Source: an uncultured Verrucomicrobiota bacterium (GTDB lineage Bacteria; Verrucomicrobiota; Verrucomicrobiae; Opitutales; Opitutaceae). From it: DNA of 19,063 nt. The DNA lies in assembly GCA_946482165.1 (NCBI GenBank), contig CAMLQS010000057.1:1-19063 (forward strand). Direction: 5' to 3'. This document shows, in pieces, positions 7,999-15,776 of the stretch (position 1 is its first letter; every line of letters starts with the position of its first letter). The notes under the pieces were generated by a model, which ran no database searches, was not told where the DNA came from, and saw nothing but the letters and a program-made list of their open reading frames with translations. The position numbers and the translations under genes were made by a program.

Positions 7999-8005
7999 CA
8001 CCTTC
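7999..8005 (-). promoter_or_regulatory. Ribosome binding site deciding the HAD gene start
   Basis: The minus strand has GAAGGTG eight bases before ATG 7990. Most genes here lack a clear Shine-Dalgarno, so this match favours the shorter start over the one at 8029. Confidence 0.5.
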
Positions 8006-8043
8006 AGGCGACGCGCCGTTTGCGCGCAACCGAAACCGCCCCC

Positions 8044-8068
8044 AAAGAAAACGGGGCCGCAGTCCCCG
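8044..8068 (-). terminator. Intrinsic terminator of the alkaline-phosphatase-like gene
   Basis: On the minus strand, just after the stop codon at 8090, CGGGG and CCCCG (8068-8052) form a GC-only stem around a 7-base loop, followed at once by TTTTCTTT (8051-8044). Position, stem and T-run fit Rho-independent termination and separate this gene from the HAD/hflX pair. Confidence 0.55.
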
Positions 8069-8089
8069 CCGGAGATTTCAGGACCTCCC

Positions 8090-9433
8090 TTATGGATGCG
8101 AAACCCGACCGGACACGGGCGGCTCTTGGGGAGTCGGCAAATCTCGCCCGAAAAGCGTCTCCCACATCGCGACGTAGAGCTCGGTGTTGTCCAAATTCAC
8201 CGGGAGACGCTCGCGGTTCAGCCCCTCGGCGCGCACGACGACGCCGCCCACCATGTCTTCCTTGGCGGCGAACGTGATTCCGAACCAGAAGCGCCGGCCC
8301 GCTCGATCGGGGCCGCTGAGGAACGCCTGGGTGCCCTGCCCCGCCACGCCATCGACCGGATTTCCGAGTTTGGTCGTGGCCGGGACGCGCGGCGCCGCCT
8401 GCGCGGGATCGCCTTGGCGCCCAAGGCCGACGATCTGCAGGCCGCTCGCGTCGCTGTCCGCCGCGGTCAGCAGCAAGGTCTCCGGATGCTTTGCGACAAA
8501 TTCGCGGGCCACGCCGATCGCCGCGTCGGCGCGACGGAAGGCCTCCAACAGACCGGAAGCGTTTTGCGCGTTGGCAAAGTCGTCCGTGCCCTCCTCCTCG
8601 ACCACGAGCGCGAAGCGCTTGCCGGTGCGATCAAGCACGCGCAAGGCCGCGTCGGTCATCTCCGAGACTGTCGGCGCGTCGGGCGCGTAGGGCGTGAGCC
8701 CCTTCTCCGCCAAGCTCTCTTCGGACGCCGCGTTGTAGGTCGCGTTTTCGGCGAACACGCCGAGAATTCTCTTCACGCCAAGGTCCGCCGCGGCGACGGC
8801 GAGTTCCTCTCGCGTGCGCACCACGGCATAGCCTGACGCGCGGGCCTCGGCCACCAGGTCGCGTCCGTCTTCGCGGACGCCCGCGCCGTGCCGGCCTTTC
8901 GCGCCTTTGGGCAAAAGGTATCTTTCACCCGAGGCGAGTATCACATCGGCGCCGCTCGCAAGGATCGTCGCGGCGATGCCGGCGTAGTCCGAACGTTTCG
9001 GGCTGCTCGCAAGAAACACGCCCGTGCCCGGCTCGGCGATCTGGCCGCTTTGCACGATGCCTACCGCGAGGCCGGCCCGCTTGGCCTCGATGAGCAGGGG
9101 CGCGTCGGCGCCGGAGCGAGCCACGATCGGCTGGGTGCCGTCCATGCCGTAGGAATCGGCGACGACCTTCACGCCCCAGGCGTGAACGGTGCCGCCTCCG
9201 TGCGAGGTCGGCGAAAGCCCGTCGGCAAAATGCGAGCGATACAGCGCGACTCCGGGCAAACCGTCCCAGTTGGTTCTGCCGTCGGGCCCGACGGTCGCGA
9301 TGCGGAAGGCGTTCCACGCGGCGAGCGAGGAGCCGTCCGGATGCACGAGGATCACGTTGCCGGCCCGCGGAGAGCCGGCGAAGACCGACGAACCCACAGC
9401 AAGCAAGGCAAGAGCGAGCGAAAGCCGTTTCAT
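8090..9433 (-). CDS. Secreted alkaline phosphatase-like protein with altered metal site
   Basis: A 447-residue exported protein. Residues 1-19 form a Sec signal peptide (MKRLSLALALLAVGSSVFA). The core resembles the alkaline phosphatase superfamily: NVILVHPDGSS (Asp33, matching the first metal Asp), a glycine-rich TSHGGGTVHAWGVK (76-89) where the DSA nucleophile would be, ALVVEEEGTDDFANAQNA (the VEG..D segment), and LLTAADSDASG (321-331) at the place of TADHE. Compared with E. coli PhoA, positions expected to be metal-binding histidines appear as Asn288 and Ser327, and no third His is evident near the C-terminal end. Canonical zinc-dependent phosphomonoesterase activity is therefore doubtful; it may represent a lineage subfamily with a different mechanism or a binding role. 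ATG 9433 was preferred over an in-frame start 42 bases upstream because the signal peptide starts there. Confidence 0.8.
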   Translation of the reverse strand: MKRLSLALALLAVGSSVFAGSPRAGNVILVHPDGSSLAAWNAFRIATVGPDGRTNWDGLPGVALYRSHFADGLSPTSHGGGTVHAWGVKVVADSYGMDGTQPIVARSGADAPLLIEAKRAGLAVGIVQSGQIAEPGTGVFLASSPKRSDYAGIAATILASGADVILASGERYLLPKGAKGRHGAGVREDGRDLVAEARASGYAVVRTREELAVAAADLGVKRILGVFAENATYNAASEESLAEKGLTPYAPDAPTVSEMTDAALRVLDRTGKRFALVVEEEGTDDFANAQNASGLLEAFRRADAAIGVAREFVAKHPETLLLTAADSDASGLQIVGLGRQGDPAQAAPRVPATTKLGNPVDGVAGQGTQAFLSGPDRAGRRFWFGITFAAKEDMVGGVVVRAEGLNRERLPVNLDNTELYVAMWETLFGRDLPTPQEPPVSGRVSHP

Positions 9434-9496
9434 CTCGCGCAAGCTGCGACCCGGCGAAAGCCCGTGCAAACGCAAAGCCCGCCCGTCACCGACGCG

Positions 9497-9790
9497 TCAC
9501 TCGCGGCGCGTCCAAGACATCGCCGCAAGCAGGTTCAGCCGCTTCGCGTCCTCGGCCGTGTCGGCCTCCTTTTCGAGCCGTTCCTCGAGTTGATGCGCGG
9601 TCTGCGCGTAGCCCTCCACGAGACGCTGCAGACAGCGAAGCCGCTCGCCGCCGAACGTCGCTTTCCACATCCCCTGCGGATCGCGCCAAAAAAGGCGGCC
9701 TTGCGACTGTAGCCCCTGGCATCCAGCACGGATTGAGCACCCGATAAAAGATGCGGAACGCCAAAAGATCGCTCGCGGTCCCCGCGCCAA
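9497..9790 (-). CDS. Hypothetical small protein, uncertain
   Basis: An open frame of up to 97 residues starting at TTG 9790, or 57 residues from ATG 9670. The C-terminal 60-65 residues look protein-like: RLFWRDPQGMWKATFGGERL, then an amphipathic, heptad-like helix rich in Glu, Lys and Leu (LEERLEKEADTAEDAKRLN) that could form a coiled coil. The first 25 residues look less natural, so the real start may lie inside or a frameshift may exist. It is on the same strand as the alkaline-phosphatase-like gene, 63 bases upstream of it. No family is recognised and no function is proposed. If it is not real, 9434-9815 is a 382-base intergenic gap. Confidence 0.35.
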   Translation of the reverse strand: MARGPRAIFWRSASFIGCSIRAGCQGLQSQGRLFWRDPQGMWKATFGGERLRCLQRLVEGYAQTAHQLEERLEKEADTAEDAKRLNLLAAMSWTRRE

Positions 9791-9797
9791 AGGGAGG
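9791..9797 (+). promoter_or_regulatory. AGGGAGG ribosome binding site before the L,D-transpeptidase-like gene
   Basis: AGGGAGG is a strong anti-16S match but lies 18 bases before the GTG at 9816, too far to be ideal. An in-frame CTG at 9807 would be 9 bases away, and a stop codon (9801-9803) closes the frame above it. Initiation at CTG or a spacer fold are both possible. Confidence 0.4.
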
Positions 9798-9815
9798 TCC
9801 TAAAATCTGCCCAAA

Positions 9816-10541
9816 GTGAAACTCCGCCGAATCCATCTGCTCGTGGCCGCGCTCGGGGTCGTCGTGTGTCTCATCCCCTTCCGCGAGGAGATTCGTGCCA
9901 CCACGGCAGGCGCGACCCGCATCTACAAAAGCGCCAAATCCGTCGAGGACCGTTTAGCCGAACACGGCGCCGGAGCGCGCCAACGTTTGCAAGATGCGTT
10001 TCGACGCGTCGGCATGCCCTACCCTCCGAAGCGACTCCGCTTGGTGGGCCTCAAACAAGAGCGTGTCCTGGAAGTCTGGGTCGCGGGCGCGGAGGGCGGG
10101 TTTGGACATCTGCTCACCTACCCGATCCTTGCCGCGAGCGGAACGCTCGGCCCAAAGCTGGCCGAAGGGGACCGACAGGTTCCTGAAGGGATATACAAGA
10201 TCGAGTCCCTGAACCCCAACAGCCTCTACCATCTGTCCTTGAAAATAAACTACCCGAACGAATTCGACCGGGAGAAGGGATCCGCCGACGGGCGAACACA
10301 CCTCGGCTCCGACATCATGATCCACGGGAAAGCGGTCTCCGCCGGTTGCCTCGCCATGGGCGACACCGCGATCGAGGAGCTCTTCGTCATGTCCGCGGAC
10401 GTCGGCGTCGAGGCGATCACCGTCCTCCTGAGTCCCGTCGACTTCAGGAAACGCCAGCTTCCTCCAAATATGCCACGCGCCCCGGCCTGGACTCCCGAGC
10501 TTTACGCTCGCATCCAAGAAGAGCTGAGCTGTTTGAAATAG
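9816..10541 (+). CDS. L,D-transpeptidase catalytic domain protein, YafK/DpaA type
   Basis: A 241-residue envelope protein. Residues 5-21 form one hydrophobic N-terminal segment (uncleaved anchor or signal peptide), then a charged helical stretch, then a YkuD domain. The catalytic motif is MIHGKAVSAGCLAMGD with His170, Ser175 and Cys178 (HG...S.GC). The residue after GC is Leu-Ala-Met rather than the Arg of ErfK-type 3-3 cross-linking enzymes, which matches YafK. In E. coli YafK (DpaA/LdtF) acts as an amidase that cuts peptidoglycan-bound lipoprotein, rather than as a cross-linker. PEGIYKIESLNPNS and the following Lys/Ile strand also fit this branch. It probably acts on peptidoglycan peptides in the periplasm; amidase versus transferase cannot be decided here. 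The GTG start gives a sensible signal segment. Confidence 0.88.
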   Translation: MKLRRIHLLVAALGVVVCLIPFREEIRATTAGATRIYKSAKSVEDRLAEHGAGARQRLQDAFRRVGMPYPPKRLRLVGLKQERVLEVWVAGAEGGFGHLLTYPILAASGTLGPKLAEGDRQVPEGIYKIESLNPNSLYHLSLKINYPNEFDREKGSADGRTHLGSDIMIHGKAVSAGCLAMGDTAIEELFVMSADVGVEAITVLLSPVDFRKRQLPPNMPRAPAWTPELYARIQEELSCLK

Positions 10542-10595
10542 ACAGCGAGCCGGCGCGAGCGAAAGGCAAAGGGCCCGTTGCCTGCCCAACCCCTC

Positions 10596-11045
10596 ATGAA
10601 CCCTGTTTCCGGCTACCGATTGATCACTCCCGACGACCTCGCCTGGCGACCGTCGAATCTCATGCGGATTCCGAACGCCGACTACTTGGAGCGCACCGGC
10701 AGCGAACTTCTCGGCGCGCGGCTCTGGCGACTGCCGCCGAAGAGCGCCAACACGCTCCACAAGCACGTCGTCGCGGAGGAATTTTATTTCGTCCTCGAAG
10801 GCGTCGGCCGCATCCGCATCGGCGAGGACACGCTCACCGTCCCGCGGTATGGCGGCGTGCTCGTCGGCCCCGATCTCCTGCGGCAGATTTTCAACGACAC
10901 CGATTCCGAAACGCTTTGGCTCATCGTCGGCGCGCCCGACAAGGAGTTTCCCGACGGCAAGATCGATCTGAAGCAACACTACCCCGTCGACCCCACCCGG
11001 CTTCCGCCCGAACTGGAGGGTCTCGCATGGCCGCCCACGCCCTGA
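10596..11045 (+). CDS. Cupin-domain protein
   Basis: A 149-residue single-cupin protein. The metal-binding motifs are visible: LHKHVVAEEFYFVLEGVGRIRIG matches G(X)5HXH(X)3-4E(X)6G (H.H....E......G), and the second motif region YGGVLVGPDLLRQIFNDTDSE lies about 20 residues on. The second motif lacks the usual His (PxxxxH), so a metal, if bound, has fewer protein ligands. Single cupins of this kind are often sugar isomerases, small dioxygenases or binding proteins; no specific activity is implied here. No signal peptide is seen. ATG 10596 was preferred to the in-frame TTG at 10578. The gene follows the L,D-transpeptidase-like gene by 54 bases on the same strand. Confidence 0.85.
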   Translation: MNPVSGYRLITPDDLAWRPSNLMRIPNADYLERTGSELLGARLWRLPPKSANTLHKHVVAEEFYFVLEGVGRIRIGEDTLTVPRYGGVLVGPDLLRQIFNDTDSETLWLIVGAPDKEFPDGKIDLKQHYPVDPTRLPPELEGLAWPPTP

Positions 11046-11099
11046 GAGTCGCCTTCGTGGAAAAGATCTCCGTTCATCCCGCTCATCGCTTCGCAAGAT

Positions 11100-12059
11100 A
11101 TGCCCCACTCTTTTCCCGATATGGCACGTATTCCCCTTATCCCCGCTCTCTCGCTAATCGCTCTCCTCGCCTGTTCGGCGTCCGGCAACCCGGAAGCCGC
11201 CTCCTCGGCCTCGTCCGTGCCCACCTCGATCACGGCGTCCGCCGCCGAACCGATCTGGGCCAACGGCGCCCCCGGCGCGCTCGGAACCGAAGCCAAGGAC
11301 ACACCTACGCTCACCCGTTTCGCCCCGGCCTCGGGCAAGGCCAACGGAGCGACCATGCTCGTCCTTCCGGGCGGCGGTTACCGCGGGCTAGCCGATCATG
11401 AGGGCAAAGCCTACGCGGAGTGGTTCGCGAAACACGGTGTCACCGCCTACGTGCTCAAATATCGCCTCGGCTCCGCCGGCTACCGTCACCCCGCGATGCT
11501 CCACGACGCCGCCCGCGCGCTGCGCACGCTGCGCGCCCGCGCCCGAGCCGAGGGACTTGATCCCGCTCGCATCGGCATCATCGGGTCCTCCGCCGGCGGC
11601 CACCTCGCCTCGACCTTGCTCACTCATTTCGATGCCGGCGCACCCGGCTCCGACGACCCGATCGAGCGCGAAAGCTCCCGCCCCGATCTGGGCATTCTTT
11701 GCTATCCGGTCATCACGATGGGCGAGTTCACGCACCGTGGCTCCAAGGAGCGCCTCCTCGGCGAAAATCCGCCCGACGATCTCGTCCGGCTTCTCTCCAA
11801 CGAGCTCCAGGTCACCCCGCGGACGCCGCCCACGTTTATCTGGCACACCGCCGAAGACGGAGCCGTGCCGGTGGAAAACGCGCTTCTCTTCGCCTCCGCC
11901 CTCCGCAAGGCCGGCGTGCCCTTCGCCCTTCATGTCTACGAAAAAGGCGCACACGGCATCGGTCTCCCCTCCGCCGGCAAAGGCGCCCCCGCCTGGGACG
12001 AAGCCTGCCTCTTCTGGCTCACCGGCCGCGGCTTTCTCGCCGCTTCGGCCGCGAAGTGA
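11100..12059 (+). CDS. Secreted lipoprotein alpha/beta hydrolase, acetyl-esterase-like
   Basis: A 319-residue hydrolase of the carbohydrate-esterase / BD-FAE group of the alpha/beta fold. The N-terminus has a lipoprotein signal with lipobox LLAC (Cys25), then a Ser/Ala-rich linker. VLPGGGY (88-94) forms the oxyanion loop in place of HGGG. The nucleophile elbow is GSSAGG (Ser164), the acid is Asp253 in HTAEDGAVPVENA, and the base is His285 in GAHGIGL. Members typically remove acetyl or feruloyl groups from plant polysaccharides and often sit in glycan-use loci, which suits an envelope-anchored enzyme; the substrate is inferred only from family. A start at ATG 11121 (MARIPLIPAL) gives a more standard signal peptide and is equally plausible. 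The gene is 54 bases after the cupin gene in the same direction. Confidence 0.88.
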   Translation: MPHSFPDMARIPLIPALSLIALLACSASGNPEAASSASSVPTSITASAAEPIWANGAPGALGTEAKDTPTLTRFAPASGKANGATMLVLPGGGYRGLADHEGKAYAEWFAKHGVTAYVLKYRLGSAGYRHPAMLHDAARALRTLRARARAEGLDPARIGIIGSSAGGHLASTLLTHFDAGAPGSDDPIERESSRPDLGILCYPVITMGEFTHRGSKERLLGENPPDDLVRLLSNELQVTPRTPPTFIWHTAEDGAVPVENALLFASALRKAGVPFALHVYEKGAHGIGLPSAGKGAPAWDEACLFWLTGRGFLAASAAK

Positions 12060-12074
12060 CTCATTCGGATCAAC

Positions 12075-12231
12075 CGCGGATAGCGCGCGGATGGTCGCGG
12101 ATACTGGAGGGATGGAGGCGAAAGTATTCGCGATTCGGTCACATCCGCGGCTTCGGGGGAAAATCCCGGCTTGGTCTGATCCGTGATCCCGCGGACGACG
12201 GCAAATGATCGCCACGCGCGGTAACATCCGC
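12075..12231. repeat. Cluster of CGCGGAT heptamers in direct and inverted order
   Basis: CGCGGAT occurs at 12075-12081, 12086-12092 and 12096-12102, spaced by 10-11 bases, and its reverse complement ATCCGCG occurs at 12143-12149 and 12225-12231. The cluster fills most of the 196-base gap between the hydrolase and the PEP-CTERM gene. Clusters of near-identical short units of this kind are dispersed in gaps of many bacterial genomes; whether they are structural repeats, transcript-end folds or binding sites is not known from this window. Confidence 0.5.
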
Positions 12232-12255
12232 GGGCCGTTCCCGTAGCAGGGACGC

Positions 12256-13281
12256 ATGAAACTCGCGTCACCCCTCCGGTTCCTCCATCCACGCCAAGTC
12301 TCGCGCCTCGTTCGCCTCGCCGCCGTTTCGATCTCGGTTGCCATCGCGAGCCTCGCCGCCCCCGCCCTGCGCGCCCAGGTCCTCGTCAGCGACTACAACC
12401 TCGGCCAGGTCCTGCGCTACGATGTCGACGGAGCCAATGCGACCGTGCTCGTCGCGCCCGCCAGCGGCGGCCTCGATCAACCGCACCGCGCCCGAATCGG
12501 CCCCGACGGCCTGCTCTACGTCGCCAACGCCGGCTCCGACCAGATCCTCCGATACCGGGCCGACACCGGCGCGTTCGTCGACGAGTTCATCGGCTTCGCC
12601 TCCGGCATCGACTACCCGGTCGACTTCATGTTCCGCCCCGACGGCTTCCTCTACGTCACCAGTCAGCTAACCAGCTCGGTCCTGCGTTTCGACTCCGCCA
12701 CCGGCGCGCGCGACCTCGGCTGGATCGCTTCCGCGCCCTCGATCTCCGCGCCCTCCGGTCTCGCCTTCGACGACTCCGGCCACCTCTACGTCTCGGGTCG
12801 CTTCAGCTACAACCTCGCCCGCTTCGACGCCGCCACCGGCGCGCACCAACTCACCTTCGGGGACGTCCCCTTCGCTCTCGGCTTAACCCTGCTGCCTGAC
12901 GGGCGCCTGCTCGCCGCCTCGGGCTACGGCAACACCGTCGAAGCCTTCGCCAACATCGCCTCCGCTTCGCCGACGCAAAGCACGCTTGTCACCGGCCTCG
13001 ACTTCCCCGTCGGAATCGAGCTCGACCCCGCCACGGACACGCTCCTCGTCGCGAACTACGGCGCAGGCAGCATCTCGCGCCACGCCCTAGCCGACGGCTC
13101 CGCGCTCGCGCCGTTTGCCGAAGGGGGGATGCTCGGCGGGCCCAACTATTTCACGGTTATCACGCCCGCGCCCGTCCCCGAGCCCGCCGCCCTTGCCCTG
13201 CTCGCCGGACTTTGCGCGCTCGGCCAATGCGCCCGCCGCCGTCCGCGGCCGAACTCGTGCGTGAGCCTCACTCGGATTTGA
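12256..13281 (+). CDS. PEP-CTERM-anchored beta-propeller protein
   Basis: A 341-residue secreted protein. Residues 1-40 form a long signal peptide ending APALRA|Q. Residues 41-295 contain NHL/SMP-30-like repeats of about 45 residues with recurring G.LYV...S..I.R.D..TG units (for example GLLYVANAGSDQILRY, GHLYVSGRFSYNLARF), which should build a beta-propeller. The C-terminus has the sorting signal VPEPAALALLAGLCALG (PEP at 308-310), a hydrophobic helix and an RRR cluster, recognised by exosortase, which moves such proteins to the cell surface. After RRR a further 12 residues are translated, longer than usual. An AGCAGGG stretch precedes the ATG. The gene is convergent with, and overlaps by 14 bases, the sigma-factor gene. 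Ligand and role are unknown. Confidence 0.87.
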   Translation: MKLASPLRFLHPRQVSRLVRLAAVSISVAIASLAAPALRAQVLVSDYNLGQVLRYDVDGANATVLVAPASGGLDQPHRARIGPDGLLYVANAGSDQILRYRADTGAFVDEFIGFASGIDYPVDFMFRPDGFLYVTSQLTSSVLRFDSATGARDLGWIASAPSISAPSGLAFDDSGHLYVSGRFSYNLARFDAATGAHQLTFGDVPFALGLTLLPDGRLLAASGYGNTVEAFANIASASPTQSTLVTGLDFPVGIELDPATDTLLVANYGAGSISRHALADGSALAPFAEGGMLGGPNYFTVITPAPVPEPAALALLAGLCALGQCARRRPRPNSCVSLTRI

Positions 13282-15664
13282 GCAAGGTCGCCTTCTCCTC
13301 CGGCGTCAGAATCGTCGTTTCCTCCAAAAACTTCCGCGCGGCGGCGGGATCCTTTTCCAGCCACCAACTCACCCGCCCTCGCATGGATAAAAGCTTTGTC
13401 TCCGAGTCGGGAGCCAGACGCGCCGCGAGGGTCAGCCCGGCGGGTAAATCTGCAGAAAGGGTCTGCGTCGCCCACGCAGCGGAGGAGAGGACCACGCGCT
13501 GACCATTCTTTTCCGCCCATTCCGCCGCGGAGGTCGGATCTTTCTTCATCCACTCGGTCAGCATTCCCTGCATCGTGTGGGCGTTGCCCGGCGCCGGGAC
13601 CTGCACGATAAACCAGTTCACGGCCGCGAGCGGGTCGGTCTCCGCCCAGCCCTCCGCGACACTGACGGCGAAGCCTTCCCGCTGCTCCGAGTCCGCCCTC
13701 CGTCGCCACTCCGCCACCGCGGCCTCGGGATCGTGCCTGGCGATGGTCCGCAACGAGGAGACTTGCACCGCCAACGTCGCCGCCGAGTCGCTTTGCGTCT
13801 GCGACCAAGCCAATGCGGCCTCCGGGTCGACGTCCGACCAGTTCGTCAAAAAAATCCTCTTCGCGCTGTTCCGCCGCCACTCGTCCTGCATCAGCTCCAG
13901 CATGCCCAACATGTGATCCGGCCCTATCGCGAGCCTGCGTTGCCCGCCCGACTGATAGGCCGAGCTCCCCGCAAGCGCCTCGATGAGGTGGTCGCGCAGC
14001 GGCCCCTCGCCCACTTTTTCGATTTCGGACAACGCCCTTTCGGGAACCGCCTTGATCATCGACGGAATCATGAAGGCCATGTCCCACGCCGGAAACCTGA
14101 ACGTATCCGTCCCCTCCGGCTGTTCATTCCACCACGCGACCGTCCCCCGAAAAACTTCCACCGGATCACCGGCAAAGGATTTCTCGCCGCATCGACCGAA
14201 AAACGTCGCCCGGGCTTCCGCGCCGACCTCCGCCGAAAGAAAAGCCGACGTCGCCGCCACGGGTTCACGTTCGGCCCAAACCGCTGCGAGGCCCGCGCGA
14301 ATGAACCGCACTTCCTTCGGCGTCATCGGCGTCAAGGCCGCCCACGCCGCGCGCGGATCGAGACGCGCCCACGCAGTGACCAAGTCATCCAGAATCCTGC
14401 GCCCCTTGCTGGCATCCATCAGCCACGCGAGTTCCACCGCCCCCGCCGGATCCGTATCGGCCAGCTTCTGCAGAATCGCCGCGAGCAAACCGTTCTCCCT
14501 TGTCGCGTCCGGTTCCATCTTCGCCCAAGCCAGCGCGGCCGCGAGGTCGACGTGCGCCCAGGCGAGCGCCGCCTGTTTTCGCAAAGCTTCCCCGTCCGGC
14601 GCGCCGACTTCCCCGCCGCGTGTGATCGTGCTCCACAGCGCGGCGGCCGTCGCATCGACCGCGCACCAGTGGTCGAAAACCGCCCGGAATCTCGTCCGCG
14701 CCTCCGGAGTGCCCAACCGCCACAACTCCACCAGTAAACGGCCATACTCCTCCGCCGTCGCCCGCGAAAGATGCACGAGGTAATCCGCTCCCAACAGGTC
14801 CGCCACCGTGGGCGGTCTCGCCTTCGGTGCGAGGCGTGCCGGCGCCGTGATTGCGGGAGTCGCTTCCGCGTTCGTGTCCGGACCTCTCGCGGTCCAGATC
14901 GCCAGCGTGACCGCGCTCACCGCGCAGACCAGAGCGCCGGCGCCCAGCCAGGCCTTCAACGAGAGCCCCGCCAAGGCACCTCCCCCCGCAATGATGGAGC
15001 CCGCGTGGGCCAGCGCTCCGGCGCTCACCTTCGCCGCCAGCCCCGCCGGCAACCCCGCGCTCGCGCCGACGCCCGCCTCGGCCGCCAAGGCCGCCCCCAA
15101 CGCCGAGGCGGTCGACGCCAGTCCGCGGCGCGCCAGCCCGCGGCGCAATTTTTCCAAGGCTCGTTCCACCCGTCGGCGAGCCGCCTCTTCGGACAAAGTC
15201 AGCCGCTCGCCGATTTCCGCATAGGCGCATTGCTCGAAGAACCGCAGCAACACCGCCGAGCGGTCTGGCTCGCCGAGCTCGCCCAGCGCCGAGTCCAACA
15301 CCGGTCTCAGCCGGGCCATGTCCATCGCCTCGTCCGGTGCGTTTTCGTTCATAGGCGTCGCGGCGAAAAGGCCCTCCCACCGGCGCCTCCGCTGCTCGGC
15401 GCGCAGGATGCGCGCGGTCGCGTGCATCGCCGCCTTGTGCAGCCATGCCGCCAGCACCACGGGCCGGCCCAGCAGGCTCGGCGCCTTGCGCGCCAGGTCC
15501 GCAAACACCGCCAGCGCCGCCTCCTCCGCCCGGTGCGCGTCTCCGCCGAGGCGTCGCCGGGCCGCTTGGTATACGAAACCGAGGTGGCGACGCACCAGTT
15601 CCGAAAACGCCTCCTCCGAGCGGGTTTCCACGAAGCGGAGCAACAGGGCGAAATCATCGTTCAT
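13268..15664 (-). CDS. ECF sigma factor fused to a transmembrane segment and a long WxxxDPxxA repeat domain
   Basis: A 798-residue protein, about four times the length of a normal ECF sigma factor. Residues 8-85 form sigma region 2 (FSELVRRHLGFVYQAARRRLG, then AEEAALAVFADLARK with the -10-binding helices). Residues 118-178 form region 4 (RPVLDSALGELGEPDRSAVLLRFFEQ..YAEIGERLTLSEEAARRRVERALEKLRR), the -35-binding HTH. An Ala/Gly-rich stretch follows with one clear membrane helix at about 237-257. Residues 290-798 carry repeats such as WARLDPRAAWAAL, WSDVDPEAALAW, WAETDPLAAVNWF, WMKKDPTSAAEWA and WWLEKDPAAARKF, which look like alpha-helical hairpins. The layout suggests a membrane-tethered sigma factor whose outer domain senses a signal and controls release; no separate anti-sigma gene is beside it. 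Such fusions are known from Verrucomicrobia and Planctomycetes. No clear Shine-Dalgarno precedes the ATG. Confidence 0.88.
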   Translation of the reverse strand: MNDDFALLLRFVETRSEEAFSELVRRHLGFVYQAARRRLGGDAHRAEEAALAVFADLARKAPSLLGRPVVLAAWLHKAAMHATARILRAEQRRRRWEGLFAATPMNENAPDEAMDMARLRPVLDSALGELGEPDRSAVLLRFFEQCAYAEIGERLTLSEEAARRRVERALEKLRRGLARRGLASTASALGAALAAEAGVGASAGLPAGLAAKVSAGALAHAGSIIAGGGALAGLSLKAWLGAGALVCAVSAVTLAIWTARGPDTNAEATPAITAPARLAPKARPPTVADLLGADYLVHLSRATAEEYGRLLVELWRLGTPEARTRFRAVFDHWCAVDATAAALWSTITRGGEVGAPDGEALRKQAALAWAHVDLAAALAWAKMEPDATRENGLLAAILQKLADTDPAGAVELAWLMDASKGRRILDDLVTAWARLDPRAAWAALTPMTPKEVRFIRAGLAAVWAEREPVAATSAFLSAEVGAEARATFFGRCGEKSFAGDPVEVFRGTVAWWNEQPEGTDTFRFPAWDMAFMIPSMIKAVPERALSEIEKVGEGPLRDHLIEALAGSSAYQSGGQRRLAIGPDHMLGMLELMQDEWRRNSAKRIFLTNWSDVDPEAALAWSQTQSDSAATLAVQVSSLRTIARHDPEAAVAEWRRRADSEQREGFAVSVAEGWAETDPLAAVNWFIVQVPAPGNAHTMQGMLTEWMKKDPTSAAEWAEKNGQRVVLSSAAWATQTLSADLPAGLTLAARLAPDSETKLLSMRGRVSWWLEKDPAAARKFLEETTILTPEEKATLLKSE

Positions 15665-15776
15665 CGGAGGTCTTGTTTAACCTACTTACCGCCTCTCCTT
15701 CCAAAACCGGACAAAGAATCCGCGCTGCTCGCATATTTTCCCGCCGCCCGTCCCCTCCCGCCCACCCTCCCTCACC

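Noticed and set aside
7352..8836. 494-codon plus-strand frame
   Set aside because: It runs antisense across two genes (HAD phosphatase and alkaline-phosphatase-like) and the terminator between them.
9954..11108. 384-codon minus-strand frame
   Set aside because: It is antisense to the L,D-transpeptidase-like and cupin genes, both with clear motifs on the plus strand.
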